Below, piece by piece: positions 1-13,591 of a stretch of 64,000 bases of DNA. Under the pieces are notes generated by a model that saw nothing but the letters and a program-made list of their open reading frames with translations, was not told where the DNA came from and did not search any database. Where the stretch lies: NCBI RefSeq assembly GCF_047495875.1, contig NC_092458.1, positions 111,711,727 to 111,775,726 of the forward strand, in the 5' to 3' direction. Every line of letters begins with the position of its first letter. Within the stretch, counting starts at the first letter, position 1. The stretch is from Pithys albifrons albifrons. Taxonomy: Eukaryota; Chordata; Aves; Passeriformes; Thamnophilidae. The translations under genes were made by a program, and so were the position numbers.

Positions 1-193
1 TCTTCACCAAAAGGGTGGTAAGGCATCAGAAGAGACTGCCCAAGGGAGGGGTTAATCCACCAATTCTGGAAGCGCTCAAGAAACAACTGGACATGGCACC
101 CTGGGTCTTGGGTTAGTGGTGGACTTGACAGTGCCAGGTAAATTGTTGGACTTGATGGTCTTAAAGGTGTAACCTTAACCATTCTATGACTCT
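1..193 (+). mobile_element. CR1: CR1 LINE, 3' end (cut by window edge)
   Basis: This is the 3' untranslated end of a chicken-repeat-1 (CR1) non-LTR retrotransposon on the plus strand. It opens in the segment that reads 'ttcaccaaaagggtggtaaggcat', followed by the 'ggaagcgctcaagaaacaactggacatggcac' type block (about positions 68-100), then 'ttggacttgatggtctt' and a terminal ATTCTATGACTCT at 181-193. That order is the standard CR1 3' end. The copy is diverged and cannot code. The rest of the element, if present, lies before the window. Confidence 0.9.
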
Positions 194-2195
194 CTGGAAA
201 TGTAAAAGAAGTAAAAGTGAAAGCAAAGCAAGAGACACAGAGACAAGCAAAATTATTCTCAAGGTAGTCAGTGAAGTGCCCACTAGTTAACTACTAACAT
301 GAAAAAAGATACAGATTTTTATTGATTTTATTTTATTTTATTGGTAAAGCGAAGCCCTGTGTGTGTAAACTACATTTCAGCAGGTTAATCTTAAGGACAT
401 GTATTTTTAAGACATATAATTAATGGGAGCATCTGTGAACTGTAAAATCAGAAGAAATATAGATATTTCATAACGAGTAATTCTCCCTCATTGCTGTGCT
501 AGTCAAGAGATAAGAGCTGAAATTCAGCTTGGAGAGACACCCAAGGGAGTAACGTGCCTTGGAACTTTATGTACAGGAGCAAGAACAAGTCCCATTTCAA
601 TGAAAAGTCCTCCTGCAAGGTTATGTTAAAGAATGAGGTCATTCCACATTTATTCACATTAACACAGCACTCCAAAAACTCCTGAAGAATATGAAGTAGA
701 AGTATTAATTAAAATACCAGAGAGAGGTGCTTCTGTCTGGAAGACGAAGGGTTCAACTGGTGAAGAGTGTAGCAACTGGCAGGCTGTCAAGTTCTACTTG
801 GAAAAATAGTTTTCTCTGGACTTTCAAACTTTATAAATAACAGAGGTAACTGCAAAAGTAGAACAGCACAGGAGCATAAACAGAGGCCTGCCTATAATGC
901 TGTGTTTGTATACATTGAAGACACGCGCTTACCCTGTTGCTAGTAATGTGTTGATTTGTAGTTTAAGCTGGCATTGGGCACCCATTGGATTTCATGCGTA
1001 GATAATGAGGAATTCAGAGAATTGGCAGCTCGCAGAGATAACAGCACAGTTCCTCTGAAAAGGGCTCTCTGTTGGCACTGCACCTTGGCAAACAGCACTG
1101 CTTTGGTGGCGAAGGGGTGCACAGCTGAAGCCTGGCCTCGGGGCTCTTGCTGCCATGCCCAGCAGAACCCGCAGCCTTTTGGGATGGGCTGCAGCTCTGA
1201 AAATTGAGTTCTGAGGCTTCACTGGCAGTGTTGGCTCAGTCCTCAAAAGTGGTATCCAGCCCAGTCCCTTGATAGGCTTCAGAGGAGCTGCTTGTTGACT
1301 TTTCCAGCAAAAAGAGATGAATTTCATGTCCCTGCTAATCTATATTTTTGGAGACATGGCAGAGGAAGAAGGGTTGGAGAGAGATAAAGTTTTCATGTCA
1401 TCTCACACAGACTGTTGACAGGACAGGCTGATAGGGTAGTCATAGCCAAGTAGCCCTAATGATCTTTTCTGGAGGATGAGTTGATTAAAATGTTGTGTAT
1501 TTATATTTCACCTTACATTTTCTTTCTCTCTCTCTTTTTATTTTATTTTTTAATCTTTTTTGGTTTTGAATTTTTAATGTCAAATTGCAGTTAGAAAGTG
1601 TTCCTTTTTCATATAGAATCAAAACACCTACTTGTCTTGTTGTGATCTTTCCTGCATAAAGTCTTATGAGGATTAGTGTACTTGGTTTATGTGTTCTGTG
1701 ACTGCTGCTGCACATGCAATACTAGAATCTTATTTTAAGAAAGCCAAAGCCAGGGGATTCACTTCTAAATATTCGGTTTTTCTTGAATAATGAACTTAAA
1801 GTTGCTTTGTAAGTTCCTTGGCTTTCTTCAATTTATTTTTTGTTTTTTTGTGGCTGGTTTTCTATGCTTCTTTAAGAGGAATTTAATTTGCCCTCTTTGC
1901 TTCTGTATATCATCTGCTGTCCTCCTTCCCTTTAAAAGGATCATTGGATAAGGTTGGATTAGTCCCAAAATGTAGCCATTCCTTTTTATGTGAAGATTAT
2001 ACATGTGATCATTTAGTAATAATCTTCTAAGCCTCCTCTAACTGAGGTGTGAATGAAAATCAGTGTGGTGATTAGAATATGATTAGAGAACTCTGTGTTC
2101 CTTATCAGTTGCAAAGAGAAGGATAAAAGATTGGAGTGTCTAGACCTCAACTGAAGAAAGGACTACATTTCTGCATGCCTAGAAAATGGACTTCA
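194..2195. other. Unique sequence, no supportable gene
   Basis: No gene or recognisable repeat is supported here. A moderately GC-rich patch at about 970-1300 has overlapping short open frames on both strands (77 and 111 residues at most), but neither resembles a known domain and they conflict with each other. A CT-rich and T-rich stretch lies at about 1517-1562. The rest is AT-rich unique DNA. Confidence 0.6.
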
Positions 2196-2515
2196 ACCTA
2201 AAGGGGTAGAAAGGAGGGAGAGGGACTTTTTATATGGACAGATATAGACAGGGCAAAGGGGAATGGTTTTAAACTGTCAGAGGGCAGGTTTACATTAGAT
2301 GTGGAAAAGAAATTCTATACTCAGAGGGCGGTGAAGCACTGGTATGGGTTGCACAAAGAAGCTGGCACATCCCTGGAAGTGTTCAAGGCCATGCTAAATG
2401 GGTCTCTGAGCATTCTGGTCCAGTGGAAAGTGACCCTGTCCATGGCAGGGAGGTTGAAACTACATGATCTTTAAGGCTTTTTCCAACCCAAACCATTCTG
2501 TGATTCTGTGAATCT
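2196..2515 (+). mobile_element. CR1: CR1 LINE, 3' fragment
   Basis: This is a 5'-truncated CR1 on the plus strand. Recognisable blocks in order are the 'gagagggactttttat' start, 'gggcaaaggggaatggttttaaact', 'gaaattctatactcagagggcggtgaagcactgg', 'ccctggaagtgttcaaggcca', 'tgatctttaaggctttttccaaccc', and an ATTCTGTG-type terminal repeat at 2495-2515. It differs in sequence from the copies at 13592 and 23431, so it belongs to another CR1 subfamily. Only the far C-terminal ORF2 and 3' UTR part is present. No function is expected. Confidence 0.93.
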
Positions 2516-5500
2516 GGGAGATTTAGAAAAACAGCCTGGGGTGTAGCCGTGCTTGTGCTTGGCACTGATTTAGGCTTGTATCTCACATATATGGCTGGAA
2601 AATGAAGCCAGGAAACTAGTTTTGCTAATCCTAAAAATAGTAATTCAAACCACTACTGTCATCTCAGAAAACAGAACATACATATTTATGACAAAAATAA
2701 GCACTTTCAGATTAACAGCACACCTAATGCTGGAGACTTGTCTGTGACTTTTTGTGTGCTTCTCCCTCCTAAGAAGCTCCTTTGTCTTCACAAACAAATA
2801 AGTTAACCCCAATCTGTGTAAACTCTATTAGAAGGTAATTAATGGTGTTGTAACACTGAGGTCATTCATCAGCCTATGAGCTTCTCAAAAAATTAACATA
2901 CCGACTCTTCTTTGTTTCATTTTCCTCTACATCCAAAATCTTTAGAGCTGTTGCTAACAGTTTATTTTAGGAAAACACAAATGCTCCAGTGATCATTGCC
3001 AACAGTACAGCACTAATGAGCAGCTCTCTTGTAACTAACCATTGTGTGCATCCGATATGAGAAGTCAAATTGGTAAGGAAAAAGCTTTAAGCAATGTTAT
3101 TTTGTTGTAGATAATAGTGAGGAGTAAAAAAAATTGTCTTTGCAATTATTAAAAAGTTTGTCTATCATTTCAAGGACTGAATCTTAATGAACTATAATTA
3201 TTATCTCCAAAGTTGCTTTTATTATTGTTATTGGGGCAACAATGTTTTGTTCATGATGTAATAACAAAGGCAATGGAGAACCACTAACAGTGCAGCAGGT
3301 ATTTTGTGGCTGAACAGAGAATAAGCAAAGATTTTAATATAACCTAAATTGCAGTTCAAGATACACTGTAAATCCAAAACATTTTTATCTCTATCAAATA
3401 TGTCACTTATGTCTGAACTCTTTCAAAAATCCTTGAGGAATGAGTAGAAATTTGTAAATTTCCAGAAAGTTCATTAATTTAGCACAGGACAGATTCTGAT
3501 AGCAAATACTTTATTCAGCTTAACTGAAACTCTCTTCTTCAGGAGCTGCACTAGAAGTCAAGACCCCATTGTACCATCTGCTCTGACCACCTACATATCC
3601 TTTCACTTCAACATTTTAACAATTTATCTAACAAGGAGCTCCTTTGGTATGAAATTTTATAAGCCTATATGGCTTAAATCCACACCGCAGCCTTTCAGCA
3701 ACAATGTCAGTAGAACTGAATTCCTTGTTTTCTTGTTTTAATAGTAAGAACTTGATCCTTTGAAGTAAATTAGCTAATTAATTTAAACAGTGTCATGTAC
3801 CCTGTATATATTCCTTTTGGTGTTGCTAGCATTTCTATATCCGCCATGAAGTATGCACTGGAATAGGTGCATAAATTCCAACATCTCTCTTACCCGTGAT
3901 GGGACCACTTATTTCCTGTCTCCAAGGACTTCCATTAGGCTTTTTAACTGTAATATTGTGTTCACAGTTCATGAACAGGAGACCTCTGACCTCGTGTTCA
4001 ACTGACTCATTGTTTTTAGGGCTGTGTTTTCCAATGTCTAACCTGTATCCTGCAGTACATATACGTAGGTATTAACCTGAATTTTTGGCCGACTTAAAAT
4101 ATACACTAATGGATGACTATTGTTTTAACCATGTCCTGCATTCCACTCTAACAGTCTGCTGCATCTCATTGCTACCCATTAATCCTTCTGTGCTTTGTAG
4201 TTTCTAATATGTTTATGCACTTGTCCAAATAATGCATGGATGCTAATAACATTCTAAAAGTGTAATTATTTAATTCCTTATCAGAACGTAGGAACCTTGC
4301 AACCCTGTACACTGTTATTTCTTCAAATTTTTCAAAGCTGGGTGTAACAGAGAGCTTCAAAACAACTCTGAAAGTAAGATGAGTTCTCTTAGCAAAACAT
4401 TTTCTACTTACTGTCAGTTCCAGTATTCCTGATGTTTGTGCTTTACAAGTACATGGCTGCTGAGCTGCCCCTTCAGCCCAATGAATGATTCTTCAAATCT
4501 CAGTGATAGCACAGATTGGGATATGTCTTTTTCTGAAAACTTCATCCAATATTGGGATTCTTTCTGGATGATTTTTATGTATTCTATATTTCAAAAGTAT
4601 TCGTCTTACTGAATTTTTAATTATTTGTTTTACAGATATTTTCTCCTCAAAATAAGAGTTAATTTCAGCTAGATTAGACACTATCTTTCTTTTAGCACCA
4701 GATATTTCATTAATACATAATTCTTACATCACCACAGCTTTATTCAAAAGAATATCTTATTTCATTCCAGTGTAGTGAATGATAATTCTGAAATTAGTCC
4801 CACTTTATATGAATGTCATACTGTAAAAATACTTTCCAGTTATGGTATTTTCTTTGGCTGAAATGCTAGTGGATGTGTCTTGTAATGATTTCCAGTGCTA
4901 GTGTTGCTCTGCAGATAGCTTTTCTTTCTTGCCTGCTGGCTCAGAAGTGCCAGCAGCCACTTGTAGTCAGTAGAAAGCCTTGTATTGAGATAAGCAATGC
5001 ATCAACTCCTTTGTATGTTTTAACTGTTGTGCTCAGAATTCCCTTGCTTTCTTCCATTAGCTGTGCTGTAATGTCTGTGTTCACAGGGTCGGCCCTCACC
5101 ATTACATGCTTACAAATTTACAGCAGCAGCAATGGCCTGTGCAGAGCAGAGTGTAGAATGCACAGCTGAAGGTATAAGGGGAGGAATCAAAGTTTTGAAG
5201 TTTTAAAAGATACAGTGATTGCTTGTGTGTTAACAGCCTTGCAGATTTGTGCTGGCAATGTACAGCTTCTTTGTGACAAGCAACATTCCCAGAAATGAGG
5301 CAGACAGACCTTTTAAATAAACTGATTTATCTAGGGGAGGTGTTGTTTGCTCATTTGCTTGTTTTGTTGTTGTTGGTTTTTTTTTGGTTTGGTTTGGGGT
5401 CCCCCCCATTCCACCAAAGAACCATCCCCCCATCTCTTTGAAAGTACCAGACTTACAGAGAAAGGATACTTGTTCATTCTACTGATTTACTGTGTGGAAG

Positions 5501-7007
5501 AAGTGACTCTCAGCATGATCCAGCCCTTTTCTGAATATCATCACAGTTGCAGTACATGTTTTACCCACATAATTTCTCTGGGTCTTGGTCATCACTGTGG
5601 TTCAGCTGGCACTCAGCCATGCCCATACAGTGAATGAAGGCAGAAAAATCAGACTCTTCAGTCAAAACAATGAATTATAATGGTTTGGGGTGGGTACTGA
5701 CCTTGTGAGTTCTGTTGTCATGAATGTCAAGGTGAGGAAATATAGTTACACAATAGTGAATAGATTTTGCAATTTAGAAAAAAATTAAGCTTAAGAGTTA
5801 CTGGGGAAAGGAGAGGTGATGCTTATCCCATTTACACCCATACACTTCAGGAAGCCCTGACATAAAGAAGATCACAGGTCAGATTCTTATTAACCTTGCA
5901 AATTCTACAATGTCAGATAACATAAATAACGTGTTTAGGCATAACAACAAATAGCTTTTATGACCCAAGCAAACTTTCCTCTACATTGTCTTTGCACAAC
6001 TTCTGAATTTTCTGAGAATACTTAATAGACTCTGTTAGGTTTGTTAAATTGATATTTTAATAATTTAAACTGATTACAGCTTAATATCAGCTTATTGAAG
6101 CTGTTGTTGGGGAGAGATTTGTATTGAAGAGGAATTCTTGGTCACCTTAGGCAAGGAGAAGAATACAGGTTTTGGTCCCAGCCCAAACCCATCAACTATT
6201 TTTAGCTCTGATACAGGCATTGGTATCTAAAATGTATGTTGAAGTAGAAAGGCAGGCTTAGAAGTTTTTTAGATAAAACAGAGACAAAAAAATCTTTGTC
6301 AAGCCCTCTGTCACACTTCTAGTCTGCTGAGGCTTTTAAACCAAAACAACTTCTATATTCTGTTAAGCTTCAGATTAAAATAACCCTGAAGTGAAGGTAT
6401 TGTAAGGAAAAGATGTCCCTTTGTTAAAGACGGTTCCTGCTGAGGAACAGTCTGGCTCTGCTTTCTCCAGTAACTTCTGTGGACACATAGGAATGGAAAT
6501 GTTCCCTCAAGTATGAATGAGGTGGAAGAAAGCACAGTGGGGAAGACAGAAGTGCTCACCTCCCCACCTCCCTCAGCCCCTCGCTCTCAATAAGCTCACC
6601 CACCCCATAGACAGAAGCTCTCTCAGGGCCCACTTTTGTTGGCGTATAAGAAGATTGATTCTCACTGATGAAGCCAGAACTTATTTTTTATATGGTTTTT
6701 ATTCTCAACCTCCTCCATTTACTGTAAAGTTTTGTCTTTTTAAAGTTACAGCTGTTATTGAGAAAAGCTTCTTTTTGTCTGTGCTGGCTTAGGGACTGTG
6801 GAAGGTTCTGCCTGGATGTGGAAACTTCCCTCATGACTCAGAAAGAGCCCTGTTGCACAAGCAAATCACAGTCTCCTGTCTGTGCTGGGAAGGGAAGGCT
6901 GCCGCTCAGAGCAGCTGTCCCTGTGTGCTGCTTTTGATCTGCTGCTTGTCTGCTGGCTACTGTTGTAGGTTGCAGTAGCACCTCACTCTGTGGTGTCCCA
7001 CTTGAGA
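2516..7007. other. Unique sequence, no supportable gene
   Basis: About 4.5 kb of AT-rich unique DNA. Open frames stay under 100 residues and show no recognisable domain. The only low-complexity tract of note is T/G-rich at 5360-5407, ending in a run of C. A CT-rich patch occurs at about 6550-6620. I see no RNA gene, no LTR and no CR1 in this stretch. Confidence 0.6.
5360..5407. repeat. T/G-rich low-complexity tract
   Basis: A run of TTG units, then a nine-T stretch and GGTTT units, ends in a seven-C run. It is simple low-complexity sequence with no coding value, although it is open in one frame on each strand. Confidence 0.85.
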
Positions 7008-7060
7008 TAGAATCATGGAATATGCTGAGTTGGAAGGGACCCATGGGGATCACTGAAGTC
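7008..7060 (-). mobile_element. CR1: CR1 LINE, 3' tip fragment
   Basis: On the plus strand this reads 'agaatcatggaatatgctg', 'agttggaagggacccatgg' and 'ggatcactgaagtc', which is the reverse complement of a CR1 3' terminus. About 50 bases are preserved. The TGCTGAGTTGGAAGGGACCC wording differs from the copies at 13592 and 23431, so it comes from another subfamily. Such short 3' tips are common in bird genomes. Confidence 0.8.
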
Positions 7061-9449
7061 TGGATGCTGGGATCCCTTTGAAAAGGATGGCATTAGGCTC
7101 AACTGCAAGAGGTAGCGTAGGCTTGGGATCCCAGTCTGAGGTGTAATAGGAGGGAAAGGGGATATCCTAGCAGGAAGTGTAGAGAAGTGAGGTAGGAAGG
7201 AGAGAAGAAAAAGGCCTCTCTTTGCCTTTTTGCAGATTTACACAGAGGTGGGAGTGAGTACTGGCAGTGGTGGTGAAACTTGCTGCAGACAGTGAAACCC
7301 AAGCAAAGAAAGCTGGGAAACCTCTGAGCTTTTGCACCAGAGGCAGAAGAATTTCTACTATGTTTCAGCCTGAAAAAAAGGTAAATTCTGTATTTCCCAT
7401 CTCCTTTAGGGGATTCAATTATGAGCTGTGCTGGAAAGAAACCACACTACACTCTTCAAGGTGAAGCTGTTCCAGTTTTCAGAAAAGACTGTAAGATTTG
7501 TTAGACCACAGAGAAAAAAAGAGAATGGTAGGAGCATCACTATATAGCATATATGTTAGGCATTCCATCACAGAAAAGAGATAAAAGTTTTGGTCCCTGC
7601 TTACATATTATCACTGCATGTCCCAATACCTTAAAATAGTTTAAAAAACAAACCTTCAAGATAAGTCATTTGAGATAATTGACCTTGAAAGTCTGAACTT
7701 AATAGAGTACGGCATTAATTGCTGATGTGGCAAGAACTGATGAGATTTCTTTTCATGTTGATATCCTGGGCTTGTCTTTAAGTCAGCAACTCTTAAAGAG
7801 ATATGGGGCTAGGGCAAAGGTATGAGAATTCTTTGAAAAAAATGTTTCCTGAGGAACTTCATAAGGCTTAGCCCAGTCCTTTTTTGAGTTTTGCAGTATT
7901 TCTTTTTTTAATACTTCTTTCTGTAATATATCTTTGTTTTCCTTCCAAAAAGACTGTTTTCACTTTCTTTCTATGGCTTAGATTATTTCCTCCCATAGAA
8001 ATATTTAGCTGTACTTGGCGACTTGTGAGCCTAACTTTGAAACTTTTTTAAGATGTATGACTTTGTCTACTGACTATGTAGAAAGCTTGGGGAGATTAGG
8101 ATTTCACATCATCAGATTTCAGATTTCTACTATATCTAGATCTGTGCTAGTTTTCTAGACTCCACTTATCAACGGGGGAGAGAAATGTCAGTATAAGAAA
8201 TTATTTGATTCATTCTAAGTGACAGAAACTGGATCAGAGGAGCCACTGCCTGGAAGTAAAAGCTTCTCTACACTGACTGTGATTATTTCATCTCCATGTA
8301 GACTTGTATCAGGGTATTGCAAAATAGCTGTGCTTCCAGTCAGGGGAAAGGGGAGAGGGCATACTTACCAGTTTAATAAGACCTCAGCCTTGCACAGGAG
8401 CACATGCCAGCTTTCATTAGGAAAGGCAACAGCTCCCCAGGTACAGAAACTCATCAGAAACTGGGAACCAGGAGGGACTGCCTCTTGCAGAGTAAAATGC
8501 TGTTAATCAGCCGTTCTCGGGGCAACCTGCTTTGCTGTGCCCAGAGGAGCTCAGGAGGCCTCTAACTCTTATCTGACTATATCTGTGCAAGACAACAGTT
8601 CTCTGAGTTTTTGTAGATGTTTCTCTTCTTCTTAAAATGCAGTGGTCCTGGAAACTTTTAATACGTTTTGTTTTGGTTTTTTGCAATATTGATATGTATT
8701 GAGTGCCACTCTACTTGATATGTGTTGAACAAAGTGGAGGTCTGATAGAGTTGAAGTACAGGTGTTTCAGGTCCTGATCTGACTTTTATAATCTTGCTGT
8801 GCTCTCAAATGCAGAGTGAGGTTTGGTTGTAAATGTTTGAGTCCCTTCAACTTCTAGCCTGTATGCTGAGGACACATGGAGTGTGAGTTTTGAGGTTCTT
8901 TGCACAGCTCAACAGCCTTGCATTGCATGTTCTAAACTAGCTTTAAAAAGCCATCATGTGACCCAGTGCTATGCAAAGATATTAGTCAGGGTTCCAAAAC
9001 CCAAGAAGCTCTAATAGCCACTCTGACCAATAAACCTTTCTACTTCATAGGATTTTTTGTTCTGTTAACTGTGTCATTCTAGTACAGTTGTGCTGTTTCC
9101 AATTGCAGACCTTGTAATGGTCAGTGCCAACACATCTATGTGTGCTCTATGTTCCCCCTACATGCTGCGTGTGACCTTGCCACAGTAAGTGGCAGAAGGA
9201 AACAAGGCCTGAATAACTGCCAGGGGCATTCAAATACTGCTTTCAAAGGTTCAGAAAGCACAATGTAACCAGTCATGGAGTTTTTATATAAGCATTTACA
9301 GGTTGAAGTATCGTTGCCAAAGTGTTTGTCGTGAGAATGATTTTAGAAAATTGCAGACAGGAAAGAAACATGGACTACAGCCTGAACTCCTCTTCAGCTG
9401 AGAATCTTACTGAGTGGCAAATTTAAATGTGCATCAAGAGAAGAGACAG

Positions 9450-9463
9450 AAAAAAAAAAAAAA
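9450..9463. repeat. A homopolymer run (14)
   Basis: Fourteen consecutive A bases. The flanks do not look like a retrocopy, and no polyadenylation signal or coding homology lies upstream. Confidence 0.9.
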
Positions 9464-11439
9464 GGACTAAAGTCTTCCTAGAGGCACATGCTATAAATCA
9501 TGGAGTCCTTTTGATAGCATCAGTTCAATAACTACAACAACAAAGAAGATTATTTTTTAATAACTTGGCCTTCAACTAGGCCAGTACCTTGTAAAATCAA
9601 GAGAATGACTGACGGACACAAATATCTTTCAAAAGAGGCAGAGCCTCTTTTTAATAATGCAAGTTTAAATTATAAATCATCTCATGGTCTTTGCCCAGAG
9701 AAATCCCATGTCACAGGCCTCACTGATAGTAGCCTGTGGCTCAACACCTATGCTGCCAAAACAGCTGCTCAGATACAGAGCTTCTCTTTTCTTGTGTATG
9801 CAATTTCCCCATCATTTTTCCCTCTGTCAGTTTAATTGTTTGGAGACCAGATTCCACATCAGACAGCCCTCACAGACAGATACAGAGGAGTGGTGCTATT
9901 GCTGCAGGAAAGGAAGTCGTGGGAGCTTCTCCCAAGAATTATTCCTTTTCTTTGAGATTACTTTAAAAGTTTGCTAGATTGCCTTTGGGTATTATGCATG
10001 GTTTTTAGGGGAAGTATGTACAGATGAGAGGAATGTTAACCTGCTTATTGTTCAAGCAGGACAGTCACAATCTCTGTGCTTGATAATTCCTCCATCCACC
10101 CTGTGTCCCATTGCCAAAGGACACTGGGGTTATTTATGCCTTCATGCATTCTCTGTGGTCCCAAGGAACAGGATAAATAGGGTTTCCCTTCAGCCAACCC
10201 TATTTCTCTAAAGCTCATCTGCACTTGTTTACTGCCCATGCCAAGACTACCTATACAGCAACCTGCTGTGTATCCTTTTGTGGTTCAGAAGACCAACTTC
10301 AGAGGAGGTAGCATTTATCTTCTTCCTTTAGGTTTATCCTTAAAATGCTGTCTGTGTTCAATATGGAGATGGAAGGCATGCAAAGGCAGTCCTTCCTGCA
10401 GGCCTGCTGCATGATTTGAGGAAAACAAGAGCAGGAGAGCATTGCCTTGTGTACTGTTGCTGGGAAGACAGTAACATCTGTCAGCTGTGATATGCTTAAA
10501 CAAGGACATATGATTCTTTCTTGGGACTACCAGATGAAGACTTGACAGCAAAAATAGCTGACAATAGGATAAGGCAGATAATAAATGAGGAATTTTACCT
10601 ACCCCAAGCATTAACAAATCTCAAGAATATCATAAAACATGAGTGATATCTTTAAAATGATACTTTGAGTTTTGGGGATTTTTATCTGTCCTCTTTATTT
10701 CTGTGGTGCTACTTTGCATGATAGTCATGTTTTATTCTTGTTCTCAAAAATGTGTAGGCTGGAAATTTGTTTTAAGGAGAAAAGATAGCTGATATATTCA
10801 TAATATTCTGATAATGCTGGCACTAAGGACTACTTGGAGGAATAAAAAGCAGGACTAGCAGGACTCCATGAGACAACTAAGATGCTAAGATTGTCGGTCT
10901 TGACTGAGATCTCTCAGTTTATATTTTTGGAACTGTTTGCTGTCTTAATGGAGGTGTTGCCTGGCATAAAAGAAGAATGATATTTTTTTAGTTAGCAAGT
11001 GTTTGAAATAGCATGCCACTAACATAATATTTCTTACCACTCTTAGCCAGTACTTTCCCCCCCACACTCTACTTAATGAGCTTGTGACGTAGATAAGTAT
11101 ATAGTCAGTTCCCTTTCATAAGATAGGGATGCCATGCTAAGTAGAAGCATGTTTTATCCAATGGCAAACTTTGATTCAATTTTTGCTGTACTCCCCAAAT
11201 TGAATGTTTTATTTTCTATCCTTAGCTGAGGAATGCAGCAGTATAAGACTTCCTTAAATGTGTTGGTTTAACCAGCAATATTTCAACCCACTTTGTGCCT
11301 GTTTGTGAGAATGAGAATATTATGCGTTACACACTAAAGAAAGTTAAAGCCAGGAAACATTAAATATATAAAAGCATGGTTTGTTCTCCTGAGGGTTTCT
11401 TCAGTGTTTCTGTTCCTGTGAAATGGTGGCCCCAAGGTT

Positions 11440-11488
11440 AAAAAAAACAACAACACAAAACAAAAAAACCAAAACCAAACCAAAACTG
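11440..11488. repeat. A-rich (CAAAA-type) tract
   Basis: A run of A with interspersed CAA, CAAAA and CCAAA units. Similar tracts recur at 28570-28635 and 41317-41436. This is low-complexity sequence. Confidence 0.85.
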
Positions 11489-12494
11489 AAAAGCCACTCT
11501 GGAAATTTCGAGCAGTTGCCTGACTCCTATAGGAAGAAAAAAAGATATAGTGAAGTACTGTATTCCCTCAGCCAATGCATGTTTCTGAGATGTTTCTAGT
11601 GGGGAATAGTTTATTAGTGGGATGATGTATGTTTCCTTATGGAGGCAACAGTGTACTGTCATTTCTGTGGTTTGTCCAAAGAATTTTTGCCAACAACACT
11701 ATTTTTCTGAACAGAGCATAACTACCCATTCCACTCCGACAGGGCAGGATATGCTGATACAAACCACACTGTGGTTTCTGAGCTCCGATGAATCTCATAA
11801 AATGAGAGGATAGCCTGCTGTAATTAAATTGTGGAGCAATCCCTATAGAAAAACATACTTCCCTTAAGGTATAATATGTTTTTAATAAAAAGGATAGGTC
11901 TCCATGCAGCATATTCTCTCCCAGCTGCCTGATGGTGTTTAGGTATGCAGGATGTTAAATCAAACCCTCACAATAATAAAATTGGAATTCTGAGGTGCCG
12001 TATTTCTTTTTGATGAGGAACTAATTGTACCATATCACTGACATGCTGAAAAAATGTTGCTGAAAGATCAAGCTCCAACATCAGTAAGCACTTTTTGAAG
12101 TCACACACTTTCAACTGTGAGGAGGACTTTTTATGATCAGTCAGTTATATTAGAGAATGACTTTCAAAACTGCAGCCAAATTGAGGTAGCAATTGGAATA
12201 TGCCAGTCTTTTCAGTTTTGATTGTTTTACTTATTAATTTTTAATTTTAATGTGCAGTCTACAGAATCACTGAAGATGACTCATATAAAATAGTTCTCAT
12301 AAAGCTACTTAGCTAATTAAAAGGTGTAAAAATTCTACAAACAGCCTAGGCAATATCTATCACTATCAGGGGCCTTTATTTCATGGAAAAGAAGCCTTGC
12401 GGTGAAATTCCAGTAGTGGCTGTTTAAGTGGACTCTTTAATTTACTTGTCTCCTTTGGGGTTTTTAATAATGAATGCCACTCTACCTCCTGGAA

Positions 12495-12510
12495 ATGTGT
12501 GTGTGTGTGT
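12495..12510. repeat. GT microsatellite
   Basis: About eight GT units, followed shortly by a CACACAC stretch at about 12520-12526, so the two could pair as a small hairpin. Confidence 0.85.
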
Positions 12511-13591
12511 TCCTGCGCCCACACACTTGAGAAAGCTCTGCATAAGGAAGGACCTGTCCTTTGCCACCTGGAAACAACAGATGCAATTACATACTTAAAC
12601 TTGGCCCTTCTTTCTTACATAAAAGTCAAAACAGTTGTCACACACATCTAGAAAGGAATTTTCCATTTTGGCCGTTTGATAGGTTTATTGGTTTTTAGTT
12701 TTGTTTGGTTTTTTTTTCCTCTTCCCAGCAGGGCAGAGTAAAAGGCTGACTCACTGTTATCTAACTTGTCTGAATTGTGAACTGCATCAGGATACTTCAC
12801 TCTGGCTTTGTATATAGTCATGTTTAAGAAGCAGCATTGACTCATCGGTTCTTTGGTTGGCTGAGCAGAGTGCCAATTTATTATAAAATTGTAAACCTGG
12901 GGGCAGGATGGGGGCTGTCTGTTTCCACTTGGGTAGCCACTTTCTCTGCCCTTCTCAAGGATTATGCTTTCTGAGCATTACCAGTTGGAAGGGGAAGGTA
13001 GTTCTCTCTATCAAACCTTTATGATCCCCCCATTTCTATGGTTGTCTGAGTAATTGTTATTCTCTACTACAGTTTACCACAAAATCTTGAGTAGTGTGGA
13101 ACATCCTGATTATCTGCCTTTTGCTGATGGGAGCTGAGACCCAGGCTGTGTCTGCGTGCATATGATCAGATTTCTGTTAGGGCTGCCCTCTTATGCAGAA
13201 ATGTGCTTAGAGCATTTGGATGGGAAATTCAGCCTGAAGAGTCTGAATTTTCACCATCTAGCTCTTCTGGGAGTGCTGCAAAGGCAATGCTGTTAGGTAG
13301 CTGAACCAAGAGAGGAATATGGGGTTTGTTTTCCTTGGGGAAAACAAAGCGTGCACCACAGAGTGAAAGATTAGGGAAAGATATTAAGAAACAGTAACTT
13401 GACATTTCAACATGGTGGGAACAAGTCTCCCTCAGAGTCTGTTCAAGGGTGTGCTCGTGCCCAAGGGACTGCACCATAGTTTTTCAATTTGAGCATCCTT
13501 GAGTGAAATGTATAAACTGGTCAGATTTCTGTACTGAGGAGCAGGAATAGCTCTGCTTGAATCTCTTAAATGAGGTAAAAATAGACTGACT

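Larger units (their letters stand above)
7061..13583. other. Unique sequence, no supportable gene
   Basis: About 6.5 kb without a supportable gene. It holds a 14-base A run at 9450-9463, an A/C-rich tract at 11440-11488 and a GT dinucleotide run at about 12495-12510. The longest open frames (95-100 residues, around 8219-8506, 9684-9977 and 10315-10617) have no recognisable domain and no splice context that I can defend. Confidence 0.6.

Noticed and set aside
974..1327. Overlapping frames on both strands in a GC-richer patch, considered as an exon
   Set aside because: The two strands conflict, no domain is recognised and no convincing splice sites or start context support a gene.
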